This document shows, one piece after another, positions 40,761-47,958 of a stretch of DNA of 63,886 nt. The stretch comes from a virus. Position 1 is the first letter of the stretch; every line of letters begins with the position of its first letter. The notes beneath the pieces were generated by a model, which was given only the letters and a program-made list of their open reading frames with translations, was not told the DNA's origin and did no database searches. The stretch is from IMG/VR virus record IMGVR_UViG_3300050120_000442, positions 1-63,886 of that record; one strand, written 5' to 3'. The position numbers were made by a program, and so were the translations under genes.

Positions 40761-41455
40761 GACGGCCGGTCCTGCTCGGTGTGCTCGATCTGAAGGCTGG
40801 ATTGGTGGTGGCTGGTGATGCACGCGACACCGGTGGAGTCCGTCCACTCGACGATGGCCATCCCAGCTTTCGTATGACCGCGGACCTCGCCTGACGGGCC
40901 ACCGTGCCAATGCCGAACCGTGTCGCCGACATCGAATTTGCGCGGGGTCTGCCAACTGCATGGCGTGCGGCCGTGGTAGCGGACGGCGTCGCTAAACAGC
41001 GACTTGGCGGCGGGCTCGGCCGCGACTTCCCGAGCACAAGCTTCCGCAAGCTTCGTGGCGTCGGACTTCTCGATGATGGGGCGGTGGATCAGCTTGAAGC
41101 GGGTAGACATCCAGCAATGCGGTCGGTCTTTTAGAACGACGTAGCCGTGCGCGTTGACATATTGGGTAAGAACTACGTGCTTATCGCCCGTCTCAAGAAG
41201 ACCGCCGCTGTCGTATGCATCGACGACTTGAACCATATCGCCGGGAAGAAACTCTCCCGGATTCTCGATCACCTCGTAGTGTTCGGCCGGACACCAACTG
41301 GAGCAACCCGCCTGATCCAGGTAGCGGATGCAGGGCGGTCCAGAGATGCGGTTGGCGACACTGGTCACCACCACGACATCGCCGATGTCGTGGCAGCCAG
41401 CGATGGGAAAGCAGATGCGGCGAACCGTATCGCCAGCCTTCAGCGGGCGTCCCAT
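40754..41455 (-). CDS. Two-module SH3-like phage protein
   Basis: A 233-residue protein made of several small beta-barrel-like modules: LKAGDTVRRICFP...GDVVVVTSVANR near the N-terminus, EFLPGDMVQVVDAYDSGG in the middle, and FDVGDTVRHWHGGPSGEVRG near the C-terminus. The repeated GD-[TM]-V pattern is that of KOW/DUF2158/SH3-like segments. This may be a triplicated small domain. Function unknown. ATG 41455 is fixed by a TGATG overlap with the upstream gene. Confidence 0.55.
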   Translation of the reverse strand: MGRPLKAGDTVRRICFPIAGCHDIGDVVVVTSVANRISGPPCIRYLDQAGCSSWCPAEHYEVIENPGEFLPGDMVQVVDAYDSGGLLETGDKHVVLTQYVNAHGYVVLKDRPHCWMSTRFKLIHRPIIEKSDATKLAEACAREVAAEPAAKSLFSDAVRYHGRTPCSWQTPRKFDVGDTVRHWHGGPSGEVRGHTKAGMAIVEWTDSTGVACITSHHQSSLQIEHTEQDRPSC

Positions 41456-41709
41456 CAGCGTGCGCCCGACTTGCCGACCTTGCGGCGGTTCTTGATGACG
41501 CTGGCACGGGCAGCGGCCGATGCACGCTTGTCGCTGAGCAGGATCGCCCGGCGTTGGCCTTGCCGAGACAGGACCGCCGCCGGCGGTCCATAGGTTGCGG
41601 TGTTCGCTTCGAGCTTGGCGATGTGGTTGAACCGAGTCCGATCGGCGCCAGTCTTCACGACTTCCGGATAGGTCTTCGTCTCGGTGTTGGTGGCCGTCGC
41701 GCTGGTCAT
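41455..41709 (-). CDS. Small basic unknown protein
   Basis: An 84-residue basic protein (QRRAILLSDKRASAAARASVIKN), the first gene of the leftward small-gene operon. Two perfect operator palindromes lie upstream (41725 and 41769), strongly suggesting repressor control of this operon. Family unknown. Confidence 0.5.
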   Translation of the reverse strand: MTSATATNTETKTYPEVVKTGADRTRFNHIAKLEANTATYGPPAAVLSRQGQRRAILLSDKRASAAARASVIKNRRKVGKSGAR

Positions 41710-41724
41710 CTGTGCCTCTGTCTC

Positions 41725-41739
41725 TCAACTGCGTGTTGA
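41725..41739. promoter_or_regulatory. Operator palindrome TCAAC-N5-GTTGA (exact)
   Basis: Exact copy with spacer TGCGT, 16 bases upstream of the ATG at 41709 (leftward). It is paired with a second exact copy 44 bases away. Confidence 0.72.
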
Positions 41740-41768
41740 GAGGATGAAGCCATGGCGCTAAACCATAG

Positions 41769-41783
41769 TCAACCGAAAGTTGA
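41769..41783. promoter_or_regulatory. Operator palindrome TCAAC-N5-GTTGA (exact)
   Basis: Exact copy with spacer CGAAA, in the gap between the membrane protein gene at 41792 and the operon starting at 41709. A third TCAAC half-site is at 41792-41796. Confidence 0.72.
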
Positions 41784-41791
41784 TTATGTTC

Positions 41792-42127
41792 TCAACTTTT
41801 TTGGGACTGACCGATCTCAAGATTGCCGCCGCCTGGCACGCCGACCTTGATCTCCGACGCGGTGTTGGACGACACGAAGATCAGCAGGCCCACAGCCTGG
41901 ACGCCGAGCGACACCCAGAGCGCGATGCCGATGGCCTTGATCACGTCATGCAGGGCACTCTCGGGGAAGGCGTGCAGGGTGAGCCACGCCGTGAGCGCGA
42001 AGGTCTCGATCATCACCGAGGCAAGGAAGCAGATCAGCGTCCACTCGCCCTTCGTCGTCGGCTTGATCGTCTTGACCATGGCCGGCGTCTCGATCGCCGC
42101 GGCCTGGCCGTCTGTCATTTCAGGCAT
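41792..42127 (-). CDS. Two-span membrane protein
   Basis: A 111-residue protein with two hydrophobic segments (about residues 29-52, TLICFLASVMIETFALTAWL, and 65-86, AIGIALWVSLGVQAVGLLIF). It could be a superinfection-exclusion protein or an accessory holin; nothing identifies it further. It is last in its transcript, with operator copies just after its stop. Confidence 0.55.
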   Translation of the reverse strand: MPEMTDGQAAAIETPAMVKTIKPTTKGEWTLICFLASVMIETFALTAWLTLHAFPESALHDVIKAIGIALWVSLGVQAVGLLIFVSSNTASEIKVGVPGGGNLEIGQSQKS

Positions 42128-42239
42128 GATGGCGCATCCGAGGACTGGGGTTAATGCGCCACATAATCACGTAAAGGTGGATTTGTCCACGTTTAGGTTG
42201 ACTGTGTGATTGCGGCGTGATCTGGTCGGCGGGTCAAGT

Positions 42240-42358
42240 CGAGCCGATGTGCCCGCGATGTTGAGACCTAGCAGGAGGCTGTCATGAAATATCACGGATA
42301 GATGCCGTCATCATGTGAGCACCCAAGGCCCTTCCGTTCAGTCGGGAGGGCCTTTTGA
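42240..42358 (+). ncRNA. Possible short terminated transcript (sRNA or leader)
   Basis: A strong ribosome site and a five-codon mini-ORF (MKYHG) are followed within 25 bases by an intrinsic terminator, so any rightward transcript starting here would be a short RNA of about 100 bases. The sequence shows the elements; a promoter was not identified, so the RNA itself is speculative. Confidence 0.25.
42325..42356 (+). terminator. Intrinsic terminator
   Basis: An 11-bp stem (AAGGCCCTTCC pairing with GGGAGGGCCTT, one G-U pair), loop GTTCAGTC, followed by a T-run. It is read rightward and also isolates the lipoprotein gene that starts at 42506 from upstream transcription. Confidence 0.75.
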
Positions 42359-42505
42359 TTCCTGACTCACGGCTGCGGCTAGAGCCCACATTTTCCGGGA
42401 ACGAGCTGCATCCCTACCCAGGGGGCCAATTCGGATCTGACCCCCTGGACCTTGCCTCTGCCAGCGTTGCGGTGCAACGGTGCGCGCCACGACATGGGGG
42501 ATGCG

Positions 42506-42829
42506 ATGCGCGGATTTGCTCTAGGGGTTGGCCTGGCGGCGCTGATTGGATTAGCGGGTTGCACTAGCGTCGGATCGAACTTTGATCAGGCGACGGCCGA
42601 CGCGTTGGCGCCCGGCATGACGTTCGCCGAGGTTCGCGCAAAGCTAGGGGCGCCCAATGCCATCGCAACACGCGCGGATGGGTCAACCGTCGCCACGTGG
42701 ACTCATGGGGACGTGAACGGGTTTACGGGTAAGGTCGCGGCGCGCGCCGTGCGGATATCCTTTGACACGTCCGGCCGGATGACTGGCCAGATTCAGCGGT
42801 CACAGATTGCCGGCGGCCCGCGTCTATAG
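42506..42829 (+). CDS. BamE/SmpA-like small lipoprotein
   Basis: A 107-residue lipoprotein: MRGFALGVGLAALIGLAGC has the lipobox LAGC, followed by a BamE/SmpA-like domain (ALAPGMTFAEVRAKLGAPNA). Bacterial BamE proteins support outer-membrane protein assembly. The gene is the only rightward one between 33 and 51 kb and is set off by its own upstream terminator, like a moron gene expressed from a prophage. ATG 42506 is chosen because it leaves a standard lipoprotein signal; starts at 42494 or 42452 are possible. Effects on the host envelope or on superinfection are inference. Confidence 0.7.
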   Translation: MRGFALGVGLAALIGLAGCTSVGSNFDQATADALAPGMTFAEVRAKLGAPNAIATRADGSTVATWTHGDVNGFTGKVAARAVRISFDTSGRMTGQIQRSQIAGGPRL

Positions 42830-42849
42830 GCCCGCAACATGGCAGACTC

Positions 42850-44139
42850 CTAGCGCCCCTTGGCCATGCGATGTAGCGTGAAGGCGAACAACAGGCCGAG
42901 GCATATCAAGATGGGCTTGGCGTGGCCACTGGCGGCGATGGCCAGGGCGCCGCCGAAACCCGCGACGATGAGCAATCCGAACAGGGCGAACACGCCGGCG
43001 CCGTTGCCTGGCGTCTCAACAGGGGCGGGCGAGATCCCGACGCCGGTAAACTTGATCTCCACGCCAGGGAACAGGACGGGAAGCGGGGGCATGGTCACGC
43101 GCACCAAGTCGCACGGCCGCGGCGATCCATCTTCGCCGATGGTGGATACAAGCGCCTGGCCAACCCCCATGGTCATAATCAGCCCTGCAGCGTCTAGCTT
43201 CGGGTTGATCGGCATGGTTTCGGCCGCGACACGGGCGGCGCGTTGATCCTGTACCGTGGCGCCGCGCAAGGCGTGCTGAACACGGTTGCCGAGCTGGGCG
43301 AGGATGGCGGCCGGTATGTCGGCGGGTGATTGCGTGGCGAAGTAGACCCCGACTCCCTTAGATCGAATGAGCCGGATTATCCGCTCGATGCGTTGAATCA
43401 AGGGCGGCGGTGCGTCGGCGAACAACAGGTGCGCCTCGTCGAAAAACAGGACGAGTCGCGGCTTATCGAGGTCGCCCACTTCGGGGAGTCGGTCATACAG
43501 GTCACAGAGCACGAAAAGCAGATACGCGCCGTATAGCGCGGGCGATCGGATAAGCCGGGTAGCGTCGAGGACGTGGACAAAGCCGGGCGTCATCAACTTC
43601 GCCACGTCAAAGCATGGTCCGATCAATGCGCCGGCGCACCCTTCGCGCTCTATCCCTAAAAGGGTGCGCTGAACGGCGCCGACGCTTGCGGGCGATATCA
43701 GCCCATATCGGGCACCAAGGCCTTTCGGATTGCTGGCCAGCTTGCGCAGGACGTCGCGGAAATCGCCTAGCGTGTTGATGGGAGTCCGTGTGTCGCTCGC
43801 ATAGGCGAAAGCGATATCCGTCACCCCGGCTTGCGCCTCGGATAGATTGAGCGCGCGCGCCAGTAGATCAGGGCCAAGCGCCTTAACGGTCAACCGGGCG
43901 TTCCGCATTGGGTCTAGCAGGACTTGACCGTCTAGCGCGGCCGTGAGAGGCGCCAGGTCGCCTTTAACGTCAGCGATGAATACGGCCGCGCCGGCATCGG
44001 CGAACCCTTGCGCCAGCTTGGCCACGGTGACGGATTTACCCGTTCCCGTGGCGCCCGCGATCAAGCCATGCCGGTTTGCGAATTGGCTTGCGATATAGGA
44101 CGCGCCGCCGTTGCCTTGGCCAATGGGGATTCGGGTCAT
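42850..44139 (-). CDS. HerA/YjgR-like (DUF853) ATPase with C-terminal membrane anchor
   Basis: A 429-residue P-loop ATPase. GLIAGATGTGKSVTVAKLAQ contains Walker A, VLFFDEAHLLFADAPPPLI contains Walker B, and RSKGVGVYFATQSPADIP and LGNRVQHALRG are close to what I recall of E. coli YjgR, a HerA-family protein. It is shorter than YjgR, and its end differs: two hydrophobic segments (GVFALFGLLIVAGFGGALAI and PILICLGLLFAFTL) would anchor it in the membrane. ATG 44139 is chosen with GAGG eight bases upstream. It heads no known defence pair; a DNA-translocation or anti-mobile-element role is speculation. Neighbouring genes include a second small membrane protein. Confidence 0.82.
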   Translation of the reverse strand: MTRIPIGQGNGGASYIASQFANRHGLIAGATGTGKSVTVAKLAQGFADAGAAVFIADVKGDLAPLTAALDGQVLLDPMRNARLTVKALGPDLLARALNLSEAQAGVTDIAFAYASDTRTPINTLGDFRDVLRKLASNPKGLGARYGLISPASVGAVQRTLLGIEREGCAGALIGPCFDVAKLMTPGFVHVLDATRLIRSPALYGAYLLFVLCDLYDRLPEVGDLDKPRLVLFFDEAHLLFADAPPPLIQRIERIIRLIRSKGVGVYFATQSPADIPAAILAQLGNRVQHALRGATVQDQRAARVAAETMPINPKLDAAGLIMTMGVGQALVSTIGEDGSPRPCDLVRVTMPPLPVLFPGVEIKFTGVGISPAPVETPGNGAGVFALFGLLIVAGFGGALAIAASGHAKPILICLGLLFAFTLHRMAKGR

Positions 44140-44363
44140 CGACGAATCCTCAAACGTGCAGGGACGCGCGGCAACGCTTTCAAAGCGGTAACCGTAAGGC
44201 CACAGTTCCGGGCGAGGTCGCGCCACGCTGCAGGCAACGCCTTTCTACCGTCTGAGTCGTGGCCTACGCCCGTTTGATCTTTCCAGCCGGTCCCGTCCTG
44301 CAGAATGATCACATAGCCCGCCGCAAAGCGGGCCGGTTCAATTCGGATTGTGGGCGCCATCAT
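44136..44363 (-). CDS. Small basic protein in the HerA-like operon
   Basis: A 75-residue basic protein (TVTALKALPRVPARLRIRR at the end) overlapping both flanking genes by ATGA, which makes co-translation with the ATPase likely. No family is recognised. ATG 44363 or 44360 may be used. Confidence 0.5.
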   Translation of the reverse strand: MMAPTIRIEPARFAAGYVIILQDGTGWKDQTGVGHDSDGRKALPAAWRDLARNCGLTVTALKALPRVPARLRIRR

Positions 44364-44560
44364 GAGAACACCGCGAAAAGAATGATCAGGCCACCGACAA
44401 GGGCGATGGCGCCGAGGGCGCGCAAAGCCGTGTTGATGACATTGCCAAGGAATAGGCTATGGCCCGTTGTCTCGAATGCTTGGCCGGCGCGTTGGCAAGT
44501 GCGCTGCGCAGCCTGATAGTGGGCCGTTGCGTATGTGAAGGAGTCCACGGTGCGCCTCAT
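44360..44560 (-). CDS. Small C-tail-anchored membrane protein
   Basis: A 66-residue protein with a helical N-terminal part containing one Cys (YQAAQRTCQRAGQAFETTGH) and a C-terminal membrane helix (ALRALGAIALVGGLIILFAVF). It is translated between the ATPase operon genes and could assemble with the membrane-anchored ATPase. ATG 44560 overlaps the preceding stop. Confidence 0.5.
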   Translation of the reverse strand: MRRTVDSFTYATAHYQAAQRTCQRAGQAFETTGHSLFLGNVINTALRALGAIALVGGLIILFAVFS

Positions 44561-44838
44561 TGGCCGGACTCGTCTAAATCGACGGTCGCAATCCAAGCGC
44601 CCGGCTTGCCGATATATGCCGTTCCCGAATTGCTGAAACACGCGACATAGACTCGGCGCCAACGGCCTTCCCATTTGACCATGTATTGCGACGGAAGGCG
44701 GGCGCCATAACCACTCGCGGTATAGCTAAGCCCGCATTCTTGCCACCATAGCGGAACCCGCTTTGCGGGTACGGATAGCGTGAGGAACGGGCCAGGGGAG
44801 ACGGTCGCGCTAGACCCGAATTGCAGAAAAGCTTTCAT
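44557..44838 (-). CDS. Unknown protein
   Basis: A 93-residue beta-rich protein (GPFLTLSVPAKRVPLWWQ, then PSQYMVKWEGRWRRVYVACF). No signal peptide. No family is recognised. It appears to be the first or second gene of the HerA-like operon. Confidence 0.5.
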   Translation of the reverse strand: MKAFLQFGSSATVSPGPFLTLSVPAKRVPLWWQECGLSYTASGYGARLPSQYMVKWEGRWRRVYVACFSNSGTAYIGKPGAWIATVDLDESGQ

Positions 44839-44847
44839 GCTGCAGCC

Positions 44848-45339
44848 TCAGTTGTAGAAAGTGGCGAGAGGGAAGGTTTCGCGAACGGTCGCCTTGGCAT
44901 CGGCGCGATCACTGGCGCGGAACGTCTGATCTAGGCGGCCGTCATCCGTCGCGGCCCAATAGAGCGGCTCGCCTTGGCCCCAATAGGCGCCGCAATCGTC
45001 ATAGCCGCCCGAGTCCAGCCGAACGCGGCGAAGGGTGACCTTGGGCCGATCATTCGTTTCGCGGGCTTGCGCTGCAGGGATAAGCGCCAGCGTGGCCTGG
45101 GCCTCTTCCTGAAAGTAATGAACGGCTTCGAACCAATAGCGGGCCTTCAGTCCGTCCGGGGTTTTCCGGTTTTCACGGTCGCGTTCCGCCTGGCGCGCGA
45201 ACGACTTGAGTTGCGCCGCCGCGACCTGCAGTTGCTCAACAGTCCGCGTATCAGGGGCGATAGACGGGCGACCCATCGGCGCCCCGCGTTTCCAATCGCC
45301 CATGTAGCCTTGCGGCGCGTTCGTCTCGAATGACGGCAT
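44848..45339 (-). CDS. Unknown protein
   Basis: A 163-residue protein. The first 20 residues are polar; about residues 30-100 form helices (LQVAAAQLKSFARQAERDRE), and the C-terminal half has strands (YDDCGAYWGQGEPLYWAATD). The upstream gap holds a perfect operator (45352-45366) whose minus-strand right half, GTTGAGGA, also provides the ribosome site. Family unknown. Confidence 0.5.
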   Translation of the reverse strand: MPSFETNAPQGYMGDWKRGAPMGRPSIAPDTRTVEQLQVAAAQLKSFARQAERDRENRKTPDGLKARYWFEAVHYFQEEAQATLALIPAAQARETNDRPKVTLRRVRLDSGGYDDCGAYWGQGEPLYWAATDDGRLDQTFRASDRADAKATVRETFPLATFYN

Positions 45340-45351
45340 TTGGGTTAGTCC

Positions 45352-45366
45352 TCAACTAAAGGTTGA
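45352..45366. promoter_or_regulatory. Operator palindrome TCAAC-N5-GTTGA (exact)
   Basis: Exact copy with spacer TAAAG, 13 bases upstream of the leftward ATG at 45339. Its minus-strand right half merges with the Shine-Dalgarno sequence GAGGA. Confidence 0.72.
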
Positions 45367-45380
45367 TTGAGTTGGCGAGA

Positions 45381-45776
45381 CTAGACGGCGTGCAGGACGC
45401 GATAGCCGGCCTTTTCGAGGGCGCGAGTCCAGTCGTTCGAGTCCATACCTGGCGCGGCGTCCTGCATAGCCTTGCGATCCGCTAGAAGACGATGGCCGTA
45501 AGGCGTCATTCCGTCCTCGTATTCGCCCCTGCCATATTCCGGTATCTTGGAAATAGCGTGCGCCACGGCGGCGGAACGCTTGTCATAGCCGTAACCATTG
45601 GCAAAGCCGCGAACCATTTCCACGCCAATCAAATGCACATAAGCATACAGGCGGCTCGCACCGTCGCGCGGAAACTTGATTGCGACAGTCGCAACGCGGT
45701 CACCTTCCTTATTCAAGATCACGAAAGCCGAAACCTGCGCAAACGCCGCTTTGTGTTGTTCGTAAATGTCAGCCAT
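45381..45776 (-). CDS. Unknown protein
   Basis: A 131-residue protein with an alternating strand/helix pattern (QVSAFVILNKEGDRVATVAIKF, quoted in part: AFVILNKEGDRVATVAIKF) and a conserved-looking NGYGYDKRSAAVAHA. This type occurs in proteobacterial phages and plasmids; its function is unknown to me. ATG 45776 is preferred over 45812. Confidence 0.5.
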   Translation of the reverse strand: MADIYEQHKAAFAQVSAFVILNKEGDRVATVAIKFPRDGASRLYAYVHLIGVEMVRGFANGYGYDKRSAAVAHAISKIPEYGRGEYEDGMTPYGHRLLADRKAMQDAAPGMDSNDWTRALEKAGYRVLHAV

Positions 45777-45825
45777 TTCCGTGTTCCCTTGTGTGTCGCC
45801 TATAAACGACAATTCGGTTTAGTAG

Positions 45826-45840
45826 TCAACCAAAAGTGGA
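45826..45840. promoter_or_regulatory. Operator palindrome, one mismatch
   Basis: TCAAC-CAAAA-GTGGA. It lies between the small genes at 45776 and 45849, next to an AT-rich TTATAAT-like segment. Confidence 0.6.
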
Positions 45841-45848
45841 TTATAATT

Positions 45849-46181
45849 TCAACGGTACGAAAAGGCGAAATGCCGGCCGTGCTGATCTTTGCCGTGATTA
45901 TCGCAAATGACAGACGCGCCGCGCACGGCTTCGGAATACATGCCGCCGGGGTTGAGGGCGTCTAGCAGGGTTGCCGCGCCGGTTGCGTGCGGATTGACTG
46001 GCCAGGCGAGCGAAAGGCCCGTGCGGCGGTTCATATAGGCAGCAGGTAGCGTTCCCGTGTCGTCCGGCATGATCAGGCGATAGGAAGCGGCAAAGCCGTT
46101 CGCCTGCAGCGGCCCAATCTCTTCAAGGTAGAGATTGACGGCGGGGTTTTGTTTGATCGAGCTGGCCAGGGTTAAAGACAT
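45849..46181 (-). CDS. Unknown protein
   Basis: A 110-residue protein (YLEEIGPLQANGFAASYRLIM and a His-rich end GKDQHGRHFAF). No family is recognised. It lies in a run of small leftward genes with AT-rich gaps. ATG 46181 is preferred; eight extra codons would be possible. Confidence 0.45.
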   Translation of the reverse strand: MSLTLASSIKQNPAVNLYLEEIGPLQANGFAASYRLIMPDDTGTLPAAYMNRRTGLSLAWPVNPHATGAATLLDALNPGGMYSEAVRGASVICDNHGKDQHGRHFAFSYR

Positions 46182-46183
46182 TA

Positions 46184-46369
46184 TCAAACCTCCAGAACTT
46201 CGCACGGCATCGACGGATTTTGGCTTAAATAAAGAAAGCCATCACGAGGATTGAACAGTTTGCCCTTAAGTCCAGACTTGGACATTAGATAGCAATCGTC
46301 CAGCTTATGGGTGAATGCGTTGAACCGCATTACCATTTTATAGTTCTGAGTATTGGCTATATCGCCCAT
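46184..46369 (-). CDS. Small unknown protein
   Basis: A 61-residue protein (MGDIANTQNYKMVMRFNAFT) with two Cys. The long frame reaching 46627 is discarded because it covers another gene and the start at 46369 gives a normal composition. Family unknown. Confidence 0.45.
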   Translation of the reverse strand: MGDIANTQNYKMVMRFNAFTHKLDDCYLMSKSGLKGKLFNPRDGFLYLSQNPSMPCEVLEV

Positions 46370-46380
46370 TGTCTGATTCC

Positions 46381-46563
46381 CTAGCGATAGAAGGTCAAAA
46401 TGTTGCCGGAAACCTGGGCTAGGTGGTCTTCTGTGTGAACATACCCACCTAACGCGCCCGCGAGGACGTTTGCGAAGGTGAGCAAGGCCCGAATGCGGTA
46501 ACAGGTGCGGCCGAAGTCGTCGGTCATCGTGTCGGTGGTGATCAGCTCGTATTTCTTCGTCAT
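46381..46563 (-). CDS. Small unknown protein
   Basis: A 60-residue protein (KKYELITTDTMTDDFGRTCY) with a short hydrophobic middle. No family is recognised. Its AT-rich upstream gap contains one exact and one degenerate operator copy. Confidence 0.45.
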   Translation of the reverse strand: MTKKYELITTDTMTDDFGRTCYRIRALLTFANVLAGALGGYVHTEDHLAQVSGNILTFYR

Positions 46564-46623
46564 CTGGGCAAGTCCTCGTTGTGTGATTTCGTGTCGCCTT
46601 TGTGCGACTCTTTGGTTTAGTAG

Positions 46624-46638
46624 TCAACTAAACGTTGA
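46624..46638. promoter_or_regulatory. Operator palindrome TCAAC-N5-GTTGA (exact)
   Basis: Exact copy with spacer TAAAC, upstream of the leftward small-gene run (first gene starts at 46563). A degenerate second copy is at 46647-46661. Confidence 0.72.
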
Positions 46639-46681
46639 TTTCATAATCAACAAAACGCAATGCGTCTCGCGGCGTTCCGTT

Positions 46682-46882
46682 TCAGTCGGTTTTGCGGAAT
46701 CGGTGGACGCGAGCGGGCGGCGCCACTTCGACGGTCACCCCTGCAGCCGCCATCGCATCGACGACCTTGGATAAACCCTTGGCCGTGAAGCGTACCTCAA
46801 TCAGCGCCCGCACCTTCGCCAGCTCGGGCGACACACGGTCAATCACGACGATCTTGCGCCGGCCGTCATCAGACGTTGACAT
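46682..46882 (-). CDS. Small protein downstream of the antitoxin
   Basis: A 66-residue protein (KVRALIEVRFTAKGLSKVVD) of unknown family, overlapping the 3' end of the HigA-like gene by 14 bases. It may be a third component of the toxin-antitoxin operon; this is inference from the overlap. Confidence 0.5.
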   Translation of the reverse strand: MSTSDDGRRKIVVIDRVSPELAKVRALIEVRFTAKGLSKVVDAMAAAGVTVEVAPPARVHRFRKTD

Positions 46883-47285
46883 GCGACTTGCCTTTCGTGC
46901 GGCCCTTGGACGCTTGGCCAGGTTGATAGGTGGTCACCTTGCCAATGCCGAGAGTCGTTGTGGTCCGCCCGTCTTCGTGATGCTCAATAGTCGGATTGAA
47001 TGTAGGCGTTACCGCGATGAGTTGAACGCCAAGCGCCTCAACAACCTTAAGCACTGTCGCTAGTTCCGGGTTACCGTCATGAGATAATGAGCGATAAAGC
47101 GTTTGCCTGTTCAATCCAGTGTCACGCGCCAGCTTCGCAAAGTTGTTAGCGCGCATACATATACCTAGTGCATCGGCGATCACTGCAGCGTTTCCACTAG
47201 ACATTGCGCTATTGAGGTATCCTGCGATGTCGTCTGGCGTTAATAGGTGTTCTGCCGGATCGAACGGCGTTGTTTCAACAGTCAT
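46869..47285 (-). CDS. HigA-like antitoxin (addiction module antidote)
   Basis: A 138-residue protein with an XRE-type helix-turn-helix: NFAKLARDTGLNRQTLYRSL followed by HDGNPELATVLKVVEALGVQ. This is the signature of the HigA/TIGR02684-like antidote family. It is longer than usual because of a 45-residue C-terminal extension (THEDGRTTTTLGIGK-like). It overlaps the toxin gene by ATGA, in toxin-first order as in higBA loci. Antitoxins of this family repress their own promoter. Confidence 0.82.
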   Translation of the reverse strand: MTVETTPFDPAEHLLTPDDIAGYLNSAMSSGNAAVIADALGICMRANNFAKLARDTGLNRQTLYRSLSHDGNPELATVLKVVEALGVQLIAVTPTFNPTIEHHEDGRTTTTLGIGKVTTYQPGQASKGRTKGKSHVNV

Positions 47286-47575
47286 AGTTTAATGTCCTTT
47301 GCTAGTTGCTTAGCGCGCTTGATCGCCCTCTTCTGATCCGACTTATCGGAACCGGATAAAAGCACGATCAATATATCCGCTTTCTTGATTAGATAGACAC
47401 GATAGCCAGGACCTACATTAACCCGCAATTCTGAGACGCCATCGCCAACCGACTTCAGGTCGCCTAGGCCAAGCGTCAAACGTTGGACGTGATCCAAGAT
47501 GACGCGTGCGCCAGCTCGATCACGTAAGCCGTCAATCCATTGGCCGAACGTCTGAGTCTTGCGAACCTCGATCAT
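47282..47575 (-). CDS. RelE/HigB-like toxin (addiction module killer)
   Basis: A 97-residue protein of the RelE/ParE superfamily, TIGR02683-like: RKTQTFGQWIDGLRDRAGARVI, then LGDLKSVGDGVSELRVN, then GPGYRVYLIKKADILIVLLS (quoted in parts). In this family the toxin is an mRNA interferase that acts on the ribosome. It is encoded directly upstream of its antitoxin. The pair would stabilise the prophage or plasmid state or act in phage exclusion. Confidence 0.82.
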   Translation of the reverse strand: MIEVRKTQTFGQWIDGLRDRAGARVILDHVQRLTLGLGDLKSVGDGVSELRVNVGPGYRVYLIKKADILIVLLSGSDKSDQKRAIKRAKQLAKDIKL

Positions 47576-47721
47576 TCGTCACTGTCGCTTATAGGCGACA
47601 CACTGTCAACGCTCATTCGTGCTGACCTGTAGCTATAGGCTTTATCTATCGTGTGGTCCGTTTGCATAGACTGAGTAATTGTCACCTTTTAGGTGTATCG
47701 ACGTTATCTATAACGCATTTG

Positions 47722-47736
47722 CCAACTCAAAGTTGA
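47722..47736. promoter_or_regulatory. Operator palindrome, one mismatch
   Basis: CCAAC-TCAAA-GTTGA, upstream of the toxin gene, about 150 bases from its start. Confidence 0.6.
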
Positions 47737-47958
47737 GAATAGCTGACCGTTGCCGGCATTTAATGAAGCCGGTGTTACGGTGTAACAGTCCTAAGTCGTT
47801 GTATTTGTTTGGCTCTGGGCCCCCTCTAGCGATTTTCGACGTCCGGGGCAGGCGCAGAGCCGGGGAGGGGGAGCGATCTCAAACGGCCTTATCCGACCTG
47901 TTTGGCGCGTATAGCCATAGATTGCCTCGATATCATCCGAAAAACGCGCATACGATCT

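Larger units (their letters stand above)
42128..42505. other. Non-coding gap with terminator and a five-codon mini-ORF
   Basis: A 378-base gap. It holds two degenerate operator-like sequences (42167-42181 and a GTTGA half-site at 42197-42201), an AGGAGG (42273-42278) followed by a five-codon frame ATG-AAA-TAT-CAC-GGA-TAG (42284-42301), and a strong intrinsic terminator. I see no longer gene in it. Confidence 0.6.
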
